From: Melioribacteraceae bacterium
Lineage (GTDB): Bacteria; Bacteroidota; Ignavibacteria; Ignavibacteriales; Melioribacteraceae
Reading direction: 5' to 3'
NCBI GenBank assembly: GCA_027036655.1
Contig: JALWEC010000017.1
Location: 1 to 5,797, forward strand
Length of the DNA: 5,797 bases
Shown piece by piece: positions 1 to 5,389 of the stretch. The number at the start of each line of letters is the position of its first letter. Position 1 is the stretch's first letter. The translations under genes and the position numbers were made by a program. The notes beneath the pieces are model-generated. The model was not told the origin of the DNA. It did no database searches and worked only from the letters and a program-made list of their open reading frames with translations.

Positions 1-94
1 CTGAGCTATCGACCGTTTCCGATTGACCGTAAAGCGGAGTAAAGAGAAGAATAATATTTATCGACAAAAGAATTAAAAATCCGTTAAGTTTCAT
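1..94 (-). CDS. N-terminus of an exported protein with a signal peptide (partial, runs off the window)
   Basis: Reading the minus strand from an ATG at 94-92 gives an open frame to the window edge. Its first residues are MKLNGFLILLSINIILLF followed by TPLYGQSETVDSS. This is a textbook Sec signal peptide: a Lys at position 2, a hydrophobic core at about residues 6-18, then a short polar stretch with probable cleavage after LYG before Gln24. Cleavage just before Gln is common in Bacteroidota exported proteins. No lipobox Cys is seen, so the product is more likely periplasmic, outer-membrane or secreted than a lipoprotein. The ribosome site is weak: a GAG about 7 nt upstream of the ATG. The gene diverges from lepA with 64 bp between the start codons. 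The mature domain lies outside the window, so its function cannot be named. The main doubt is that only 31 codons are visible. Confidence 0.66.
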   Translation of the reverse strand, partial: MKLNGFLILLSINIILLFTPLYGQSETVDSS

Positions 95-105
95 TTTCGG
101 CTCAA

Positions 106-134
106 TTGAAATTAGAGTTACCTATCAGTATATT
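106..134 (+). promoter_or_regulatory. Sigma70-like promoter for lepA
   Basis: A -35 box TTGAAA (106-111) and a -10 box TATATT (129-134) are separated by exactly 17 nt, each close to the TTGACA/TATAAT consensus. Transcription would start near 141, leaving a leader of only about 18 nt before the lepA ATG at 159. The -35 box overlaps an 8-bp perfect palindrome, TCAATTGA (102-109), just upstream of the divergent gene's start, so a protein bound there could affect both genes. The boxes are seen directly; promoter activity is inferred. If the organism uses a Bacteroidota-type sigma factor, the preferred boxes would differ. Confidence 0.45.
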
Positions 135-158
135 ACTTAGCTAAATAAAAATGTTTGT

Positions 159-1952
159 ATGGAAAATATAAGAAATTTTTGCATTATTGCTCACATAGAC
201 CACGGGAAGTCCACAATCGCAGACGGATTGCTGGAATTTACCGGAACTATTTCAAAAAGGGAAGCTAAAGCGCAGCTTCTCGATGATTTGGATTTGGAGC
301 GTGAAAGAGGAATTACAATTAAATCGCACGCAATTCAGATGCAGTATAAAGCTGCGGATAAAAATCTTTACACGCTGAATTTAATCGATACTCCCGGGCA
401 CGTTGATTTCACCTACGAAGTTTCCCGCTCGCTTGCCGCTTGCGAAGGCGCGCTTCTTGTAGTTGACGCGGCGCAGGGCGTTGAAGCTCAGACGATTAGC
501 AATTTATATCTCGCAATTGACGCCGGTTTGGAAATTATTCCGGTAATCAATAAAATAGATTTGCCGAGCGCGGAGATTGAATCGGTAAAAAATCAAATTG
601 TTGAATTAATCGGATGCGACGAAGATGAAATAATTCTCGCTAGCGCAAAAACGAGAGCGGGAATCGAAGATATTCTCGAAGCGGTTGTAAAGCGCGTTCC
701 TTATCCTAAGGGCGATCCGGAAGCTCCGTTGCAGGCGCTTATTTTTGATTCCGTCTTCGACGCTTACAGAGGCGCGATTGCGTTTATCAGAGTTGTAAAC
801 GGAACCCTGAAAGCAAAAGATCAGATTAAATTTTTTGTGCACGATAAAACTTTTCTTGCCGAGGAAGTAGGCATTCTCGGACTTGAAAGAATTAACACCG
901 GAGAGTTAAAAGCCGGAAATGTCGGCTATTTAATTGCCGGAGTTAAAGACGTTCACGATACAAAGGTCGGCGATACGGTTACGCACCTAAATAATCCCGC
1001 CTCCGAACCTCTTCCCGGATATCAGGAAATTAAGCCGATGGTTTATTCGGGACTTTATCCGACGGACACGGAAGATTACGAAAGTCTCCGCGACGCGCTC
1101 GACAAATTCAGGCTTAACGATTCCGCGCTCGTTTTTACTCCCGAAACTTCCGCCGCATTGGGATTCGGTTTCCGTTGCGGATTCCTCGGTATGCTGCACA
1201 TGGAGATTGTTCAGGAACGATTGGAACGGGAGTATAATCAGAGTATTGTAACTACGCTTCCTAACGTTGAGTATTACGTTTACACAAAGAACGGTAAAAA
1301 GATTGTCGTTGATAATCCCGCCGAAATGCCGCAGCTCGGTGATATTGAAAAAATCGAAGAGCCGTTTATCAAAGCGCAGATTATCACTCCGAGCGAGTAT
1401 GTCGGAAATTTGATGAAACTCGCTATGGATAAAAGAGGCGTTTATAAAAACACGACTTATCTCGACGAGACGCGCGCCGACTTGCAGTATGAATTTCCCC
1501 TCTCGGAAGTTATTTTTGATTTTTACGACAAGCTCAAATCGATTTCGCGCGGCTACGCATCGTTGGATTATGAATTTATGGGGTACCGCGAATCCGATTT
1601 GGTGAAACTCGACATTATGCTTAACGGAGAGCCAGTCGATTCGCTTTCAATAATTGTGCATCGCTCAAAGGCGTATGAGTGGGGTCGTAAAGTTACTTCT
1701 AAGCTGAAGGAACTGATTCCGCGTCAGCTTTTTGAGATTGCCGTTCAGGCTTCAATCGGCAATAAGGTTATAGCCCGGACAAATATAAAAGCGTTGCGAA
1801 AAAACGTTTTGGCAAAATGTTACGGCGGCGATATTTCGCGTAAGCGAAAATTGCTTGAAAAACAGAAGGAAGGTAAAAAACGGATGAAACAAGTCGGCAA
1901 TATTGAAATTCCTCAGGAGGCGTTTCTTGCAGTGCTTCAGGTGGATGAGTAG
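159..1952 (+). CDS. lepA: Elongation factor 4 (LepA), ribosome-associated GTPase
   Basis: The 597-residue product is full length for LepA/EF4, a translational GTPase that binds ribosomes, is linked to back-translocation and 30S biogenesis, and acts in the cytoplasm or at the membrane. The G domain is intact: P-loop AHIDHGKS at residues 11-18, the switch I stretch [12 protein letters not shown] around 44-55, DTPGH at 77-81 with the catalytic His81, NKID at 131-134 and SAK at 162-164. EF-G-like domains follow (roughly 190-480). The LepA-specific C-terminal domain carries [13 protein letters not shown] at about 554-566 and the terminal block [18 protein letters not shown]. That C-terminal domain separates LepA from EF-G and TypA. 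The start is fixed by the family N-terminus ([19 protein letters not shown]), although no Shine-Dalgarno sequence precedes it. lepB follows 42 bp after the stop and is probably co-transcribed. Nothing is missing or broken. Confidence 0.98.
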   Translation: MENIRNFCIIAHIDHGKSTIADGLLEFTGTISKREAKAQLLDDLDLERERGITIKSHAIQMQYKAADKNLYTLNLIDTPGHVDFTYEVSRSLAACEGALLVVDAAQGVEAQTISNLYLAIDAGLEIIPVINKIDLPSAEIESVKNQIVELIGCDEDEIILASAKTRAGIEDILEAVVKRVPYPKGDPEAPLQALIFDSVFDAYRGAIAFIRVVNGTLKAKDQIKFFVHDKTFLAEEVGILGLERINTGELKAGNVGYLIAGVKDVHDTKVGDTVTHLNNPASEPLPGYQEIKPMVYSGLYPTDTEDYESLRDALDKFRLNDSALVFTPETSAALGFGFRCGFLGMLHMEIVQERLEREYNQSIVTTLPNVEYYVYTKNGKKIVVDNPAEMPQLGDIEKIEEPFIKAQIITPSEYVGNLMKLAMDKRGVYKNTTYLDETRADLQYEFPLSEVIFDFYDKLKSISRGYASLDYEFMGYRESDLVKLDIMLNGEPVDSLSIIVHRSKAYEWGRKVTSKLKELIPRQLFEIAVQASIGNKVIARTNIKALRKNVLAKCYGGDISRKRKLLEKQKEGKKRMKQVGNIEIPQEAFLAVLQVDE

Positions 1953-1990
1953 GAACATTTTTCCGTTTTGTAAGTCAGAAGAGTTAAAAT

Positions 1991-1995
1991 AAGGA
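1991..1995 (+). promoter_or_regulatory. Ribosome binding site deciding the lepB start
   Basis: AAGGA at 1991-1995 lies 5 nt before the in-frame ATG at 2001 but overlaps the ATG at 1995. It therefore favours translation from 2001 (MDYKR...) over 1995 (MKMDYKR...). The only purine-rich alternative for 1995 is AGAAGAG at 1977-1983, 11 nt away. The two products differ by just two residues. Confidence 0.45.
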
Positions 1996-2864
1996 TGAAG
2001 ATGGATTATAAGAGAATATTAATAGGCGCAAAAAATTTACTGATTATTCTGTTGGCGGCTTTTTTAATTAAAGCGTTTCTGATTGAAACCTCGCGGGTGC
2101 CTACAGGTTCTATGGAAAAGACAATCCGAGTAGGGGATTTTTTGTTTGTGAATAAATTTATTTACGGCTCCTCGTCTCCGAGAAACATTCCCTACACCGA
2201 TATAAAGCTTCCTTATTTTACGCTTCCTTCCCTTCGCGAACCGGAACATTACGATATTGTGGTTTTCGAGTATCCGGGCGACCGCGACCAACTTCACGCC
2301 AAGACAATTATGAATTACGTTAAGCGTTTAATCGGTATGCCGGGCGATACGATTACAATTGTAAATCAAGTGGTTTATCTGAATGGCAAGCAGGCTTGGA
2401 TTCCGCCTCATATTCAGTATCTTAAACCTTATCCTATTCCCAAAGGAGTTTCCGCTCCATATATTTTTCCGAAAAATTCCGGCTGGAACGAGGATAATTA
2501 CGGACCGCTTGTTGTTCCCAAAAAGGGAGACGTTATTCATCTTACAAAAGATAATATTGAAACATACCGCACGCTGATTAACCGTGATTACGGACGTTAT
2601 GTTGTTACCGTTGAAGGGGATAAAATTTTTATCGACGGCAAGCCCGCCGACACTTATAAGATAAAGCAAAACTATTATTTTATGATGGGAGATAACCGCG
2701 ACGACAGCGCCGACAGCCGTTTCTGGGGTTTTGTTCCCCGCGCTAATATTGAAGGAGAAGCGTTTATGGTTTATTGGTCGTGGGACCCGAGCGTTCCTTT
2801 CACAAATTTATTCAAATTGCTTGATACCGTTCGCTGGAACAGAATCGGGAAGATTATTCATTGA
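1995..2864 (+). CDS. lepB: Signal peptidase I (leader peptidase)
   Basis: This is the membrane-bound serine protease (family S26) that cleaves signal peptides from Sec-exported proteins on the outer face of the cytoplasmic membrane. Numbered from the first ATG, a single N-terminal membrane segment spans about residues 14-30. It is followed directly by box B PTGSMEKT with nucleophile Ser39, then box D YVKRLIGMPGD (108-118) with the general base Lys110, then box E GDNRDDSADSRFWGFVP (232-248). All three catalytic regions are intact. The roughly 110 residues between boxes D and E form a large variable domain, so at 289 residues the protein is much longer than the minimal Gram-positive enzyme but shorter than E. 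coli LepB. The start is either 1995 or 2001; the second has the better-placed ribosome site. It probably shares a transcript with lepA. Its last codons lie inside the first copy of a tandem repeat. Confidence 0.97.
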   Translation: MKMDYKRILIGAKNLLIILLAAFLIKAFLIETSRVPTGSMEKTIRVGDFLFVNKFIYGSSSPRNIPYTDIKLPYFTLPSLREPEHYDIVVFEYPGDRDQLHAKTIMNYVKRLIGMPGDTITIVNQVVYLNGKQAWIPPHIQYLKPYPIPKGVSAPYIFPKNSGWNEDNYGPLVVPKKGDVIHLTKDNIETYRTLINRDYGRYVVTVEGDKIFIDGKPADTYKIKQNYYFMMGDNRDDSADSRFWGFVPRANIEGEAFMVYWSWDPSVPFTNLFKLLDTVRWNRIGKIIH

Positions 2865-2980
2865 TATACAAAACCAAAATGTTTTGGAAAAACCTTCAAG
2901 ATTTTTAATATTCAATAAATATTGAATACTCATTTACTGTTTTAATAATAACAAATTTATAAATAAATCAGTTAAACTTT
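2849..2980 (+). repeat. Tandem repeat copy 1 (132 bp), overlapping the end of lepB
   Basis: This AT-rich unit begins GAAGATTATTCATTGATATAC inside the last lepB codons and includes the lepB stop (2862-2864). It recurs at 2981 with an offset of 132 bp at the 5' end; 20 of the first 21 bases match. From TTTTGGAAAAACC on, the two copies differ at about five positions over roughly 105 bases. Copy 1 alone has a small inverted repeat, CCAAAA-TG-TTTTGG (2874-2887), 9 nt after the stop. It also has an 8-bp stem TATTCAAT/ATTGAATA around an AAAT loop (2909-2928). No T-run follows either stem, so I do not call them terminators. Confidence 0.85.
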
Positions 2981-3105
2981 GAAGTTTATTCATTGATATA
3001 CTAAACTTTTGGAAAAACCTTCAAGATTTTTAATATTCAATAAATATTGAAAATTCATTTACTGTTTTAATAATAACAAATTTATGAATAAATCATTTAA
3101 ACCTT
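2981..3105 (+). repeat. Tandem repeat copy 2 (125 bp), with degenerate third start after it
   Basis: This is a direct copy of 2849-2980 with a net loss of 7 nt near its start (the inverted repeat of copy 1 is gone), so the unit is 125 bp here. AAACCTTCAAG (3015-3025) and CTTGAAGGTTT (3103-3113) form a perfect 11-bp inverted pair spanning most of the unit. The right arm also sits in a local palindrome, AAACCTTGAAGGTTT (3099-3113). The stem at 3036-3051 (TTCAAT/ATTGAA, loop AAAT) is kept. A third unit start, GAAGGTTTATAAATTG, appears at 3106 exactly in phase but decays within about 20 bp. I see no coding potential in either copy. Confidence 0.85.
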
Positions 3106-3179
3106 GAAGGTTTATAAATTGCTAAATTGCGAAAACCAATTTGTCATAATTATTGAATGCTTTGCATAACCAAATAAAC

Positions 3180-3248
3180 TGTCATTCTGAATGGAGCGAA
3201 GCGGAATCCTCCGCCAAGGCGGAACGGCGGAAGAATCTCAATATGACA
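3180..3248. repeat. Palindromic intergenic repeat with GC-rich hairpin core
   Basis: The element is bounded by TGTCAT (3180-3185) and its inverse ATGACA (3243-3248). It reads GTCATTCTGAATGGAGCGAAG, then a GC-rich core with a 6-bp inverted repeat TCCGCC-AA-GGCGGA (3210-3223) and a competing GGCGG arm at 3226-3230, then AAGAATCTC. Its base composition contrasts sharply with the AT-rich DNA on both sides. It resembles the short interspersed palindromes common in Bacteroidota and Ignavibacteria spacers. It ends 45 bp before the peptidase start codon and would form a strong RNA hairpin if it lies in that gene's leader. Confidence 0.7.
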
Positions 3249-3281
3249 ATTCTTGGTTCTGCAAAGGTTTCTAATAATTTC

Positions 3282-3286
3282 GGAGG
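3282..3286 (+). promoter_or_regulatory. Strong ribosome binding site for the M49 lipoprotein gene
   Basis: GGAGG at 3282-3286 is a near-perfect Shine-Dalgarno sequence 6 nt before the ATG at 3293. It fixes that start, which also places the signal peptide at the very N-terminus. It contrasts with lepA, which has no such site. I could not identify a convincing promoter in 3114-3281. Confidence 0.8.
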
Positions 3287-3292
3287 AAAAAT

Positions 3293-4963
3293 ATGCTAAG
3301 AAAAACTTTTTTAATTTTATTTACGATTGCGCTGATTTTTAATTTCGGATGCAAAAAAGAAGAGAGTAAGATTAAAGGAAGCGTTAAAGATATGAAAGCA
3401 AAAGTAGAGCAGTTCAAACCCGTTAACATAAAATACGACAGTACTATTCTTGATTCCGAACAAAAGATTGTTGTGCGCAAATTGTATGAAGCGTCGAAAT
3501 TGATAGATGAAATTTTTCTGCGTCAAGTTTATTCCAAAAATCCTGAGATTGAAAAAGAACTCGTCGCCAAAAATGATGAACTCGGTAAACTGACTTACGA
3601 CTATTTCAAAATTATGTTCGGACCGTTTGACAGATTGGACCACGACAAACCGTTTTACGGAAATCAAAAGAAACCGCTTGGAGCAAACTTTTATCCTGAA
3701 AATATAACAAAAAAAGAATTTGTTGAATGGATAAGCAAACATCCGTACGACGAAGACAGCTTTACGTCGGAAGTTACCGTTATAAGAAGAAAAGGAAGCG
3801 ACTTGATTGCAATTCCTTATTCCGAGGAGTATAAAAGCTACTTAACCGAAGCCGCCGGACTGTTGGATGAAGCCGCAGAGCACGCAAAAAATAAGACACT
3901 GAAAAAATACTTAAAATCTCGCGCCGCCGCTTTTTTAAGCAATGATTACTATCAGAGCGATTTGGACTGGATGGACTTGAAAGATAATCTCATCGAAGTG
4001 GTTATAGGTCCGTTTGAAGTTTACGAAGACGAGCTTTTTAATTACAAAGCTTCCTTTGAAAGTTTTCTTACCATTGTTGATCCGGTCGAATCCAAGAAGG
4101 TTGAGAAGTTCGGTTCATATTTAAAAGATTTGGAAAAAAATCTCCCTATTCCTGATAAATACAAAAATTTTGAACGAGGCGGCAGTTCGCCGATTGTCGT
4201 CGCTAATGAAGTTTTCTGCGCGGGAGACGCAAAAGCGGGCGTGCAGACTTTGGCGTTTAATCTTCCGAATGACGAAAGAGTAAGAAAAGCCAAAGGGTCG
4301 AAAAAAGTTATGCTGAAAAATATTCACGAGGCAAAATTCCAGGCGCTTCTTGTCCCGATTGCGAAAAGAGTTTTGGCTCAGGACGAAACGAAATATGTTA
4401 CATTCGAAGGATTTTTTACTCATACTTTGATGCACGAGATGTCTCACGGAATCGGTCCGGGATTTATTACGATTAACGGAAGAAAAACCGAAGTAAAAAA
4501 GGAACTGCAGGAAACTTACTCCTCGCTTGAAGAATGTAAAGCTGATTTACTCGGGATGTACAACAATATTTTTATGATAAAAAAAGGCGTTCTTCCCGCT
4601 AAATTTGAGAAGGAACTCTGGACAACATTCCTCGCCTCGATTTTCCGCAGTGTCCGTTTCGGAATTAACGAAGCGCACGGAGCCGGCAACGCTATTATTT
4701 ATAACTATCTTATGGAAAAGGGAGCTTATAAATTCGATAAGGAAAGCGGAAAAGTAGCCGTTGATTACGGCAAAGTTTACGGCGCGGTTAAGGACCTTGC
4801 GAATAAAATTCTTGTTATTCAAGCAACCGGAGATTATAACGGAGCTAAGAAGTTAATTAAAGATTATGCAAAAATTACTCCTTCATTGGAAGTTGAAATT
4901 GCAAAATTAAAAGATTTGCCCGTTGACATTAAACCGGTTTTCGCGATTGAAAACGAGAAATAA
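3293..4963 (+). CDS. Dipeptidyl peptidase III-like zinc peptidase (family M49), predicted lipoprotein
   Basis: The 556-residue product should cleave dipeptides from the N-termini of short peptides. Zinc-site motifs of M49 are visible: HEMSHG at 381-386 (ligands His381 and His385, catalytic Glu382) and EECKAD at 413-418, whose Glu414 is the expected third ligand. Other family-like stretches are IGPFEVYEDELF (Glu242, Tyr244), NLPND (Asn323, Asn326) and EAHGAGNAIIYNYLMEKG (His462), which by my recall align with substrate-binding or catalytic residues of human DPP III. The first zinc motif is the five-residue HExxH, not the six-residue HExxGH of human and yeast enzymes; plant and Caldithrix members also have the short form. 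The product is much shorter than the human enzyme (about 737 residues). The N-terminus MLRKTFLILFTIALIF plus NFGC20 is a lipoprotein-type signal with a relaxed lipobox, and CKKEES follows the Cys. Repeat-rich spacers flank the gene, so it is probably monocistronic. Family is near certain; activity and location are inferred. Confidence 0.9.
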   Translation: MLRKTFLILFTIALIFNFGCKKEESKIKGSVKDMKAKVEQFKPVNIKYDSTILDSEQKIVVRKLYEASKLIDEIFLRQVYSKNPEIEKELVAKNDELGKLTYDYFKIMFGPFDRLDHDKPFYGNQKKPLGANFYPENITKKEFVEWISKHPYDEDSFTSEVTVIRRKGSDLIAIPYSEEYKSYLTEAAGLLDEAAEHAKNKTLKKYLKSRAAAFLSNDYYQSDLDWMDLKDNLIEVVIGPFEVYEDELFNYKASFESFLTIVDPVESKKVEKFGSYLKDLEKNLPIPDKYKNFERGGSSPIVVANEVFCAGDAKAGVQTLAFNLPNDERVRKAKGSKKVMLKNIHEAKFQALLVPIAKRVLAQDETKYVTFEGFFTHTLMHEMSHGIGPGFITINGRKTEVKKELQETYSSLEECKADLLGMYNNIFMIKKGVLPAKFEKELWTTFLASIFRSVRFGINEAHGAGNAIIYNYLMEKGAYKFDKESGKVAVDYGKVYGAVKDLANKILVIQATGDYNGAKKLIKDYAKITPSLEVEIAKLKDLPVDIKPVFAIENEK

Positions 4964-5005
4964 ATTTTAGCGTTCACTTTGGCGGATGAGTATTGGTAAA
5001 ATTTA
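4961..5005. repeat. Short inverted repeat at the end of the M49 gene
   Basis: TAAATTTTA (4961-4969), which includes the stop codon, is inverted at 4997-5005 (TAAAATTTA) across 27 nt. The arms are purely A/T, so the stem would be weak and the match could be chance in AT-rich DNA. Confidence 0.3.
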
Positions 5006-5007
5006 AG

Positions 5008-5191
5008 CGTCATTGCGAGGAGCTTGCGACGGAACAATCTCATAACCGTCTCGTCATTGCGAACTGCGACGTTAGGAGCAGTGAAGCAATCTAACCAGAA
5101 AACTCGCAGTTGCTGAATATTCAAAAGCGGTTTAACTGTTGAGGTTGAATATCCCGGAGATTGCCACGTCGCTTCGCTCCTCGCAATGACG
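5008..5191. repeat. MITE-like 184-bp inverted-repeat element with internal third copy
   Basis: The left end CGTCATTGCGAGGAGC (5008-5023) is perfectly inverted at the right end (5176-5191). With mismatches and one indel the arms continue to CAATCTC at 5041 and its inverse GAGATTG starting at 5157, giving about 34 bp per arm. A third copy in left orientation, CGTCATTGCGAACTGCGACG through GAAGCAATCT, occupies 5052-5092. The centre holds a 10-bp palindrome, TGAATATTCA (5114-5123). I see no transposase and no clear target-site duplication. The minus strand reads through as VIARSEATWQS...VAVRNDE..., the usual spurious translation of this repeat family, so no protein is called. It lies between the convergent M49 and mazG genes. 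Confidence 0.75.
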
Positions 5192-5212
5192 GCATTTTTA
5201 TTCGCTCGCAAT

Positions 5213-5238
5213 CTGTCAGAGGCGGACAGTTTGTTTTT
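5213..5238 (+). terminator. Candidate intrinsic terminator, plus strand
   Basis: CTGTC (5213-5217) pairs with GACAG (5225-5229) around a 7-nt loop, followed at once by TTTGTTTTT (5230-5238). The arrangement suits ending transcription from the M49 gene, although it lies 250 bp past that stop, beyond the repeat element. The 5-bp stem is short. Confidence 0.4.
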
Positions 5239-5310
5239 CTAAAGCGGGTTCGAAATTCGTCGCGTCGGATTACTATTTTTTGTTACAATAATATCTATTT
5301 GAAGAATCTT

Positions 5311-5335
5311 AAGAAATACAAACTGCGAAGCAGTT
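5311..5335 (-). terminator. Candidate intrinsic terminator, minus strand (mazG)
   Basis: On the minus strand AACTGC-TTC-GCAGTT (5335-5321) forms a 6-bp stem, followed by the T-rich TGTATTTCTT (5320-5311). It lies 46 nt past the mazG stop. The T-tract is interrupted, so it may be weak. Together with the plus-strand hairpin at 5213 it would insulate the two convergent genes. Confidence 0.38.
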
Positions 5336-5357
5336 GAATTTATTCTTTCCGATATAA

Positions 5358-5389
5358 AATTTATAATTTTTAATTTATAATTTATAATT
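5358..5389. repeat. Heptamer tandem array (AATTTAT) overlapping the mazG stop
   Basis: Four and a half 7-bp units run head to tail: AATTTAT (5358), AATTTTT (5365), AATTTAT (5372), AATTTAT (5379) and a partial AATT (5386). The array covers the mazG stop codon (5382-5384) and the last codon or two. Slippage here could change the last residues of MazG. Confidence 0.65.

Noticed and set aside
1952..1969. GGAA-loop-TTCC then GTTTT between lepA and lepB as an attenuator or terminator
   Set aside because: A 4-bp A/T-rich stem is too weak, and the close spacing of the two genes suggests co-transcription.
2731..2925. Plus-strand 64-codon frame across the lepB end
   Set aside because: It is a shifted-frame shadow of lepB running into the AT-rich repeat; it has no ribosome site or recognisable protein features.
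3141..3170. TTGTCA with CATAAC 18 nt downstream as a promoter for the M49 gene
   Set aside because: The -10 box is poor and the TTGTCA looks like a stray repeat end (TTGTCATA is inverted at 3242-3249). Not strong enough to annotate.
3253..3280. TTGGTT with TAATTT as a closer promoter for the M49 gene
   Set aside because: Transcription would begin inside or after the ribosome binding site at 3282-3286, which makes it unworkable.
2865..3292. CRISPR array, because repeats recur in the lepB downstream spacer
   Set aside because: The units are about 130 bp, contiguous and without unique spacers, so this is a tandem duplication, not a CRISPR.
4864..5211. Minus-strand 115-codon open frame (VIARSEATWQS...VAVRNDE...)
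   Set aside because: It is the translation of the 5008-5191 repeat element plus antisense of the M49 gene end. This repeat type often yields such spurious hypothetical proteins.
5236..5262. GGTTCGAAATTC resembling a tRNA T-arm
   Set aside because: The flanking stem pairs mostly through G-T wobbles, and no acceptor, anticodon arm or CCA end is present; no tRNA or attachment site is supported.
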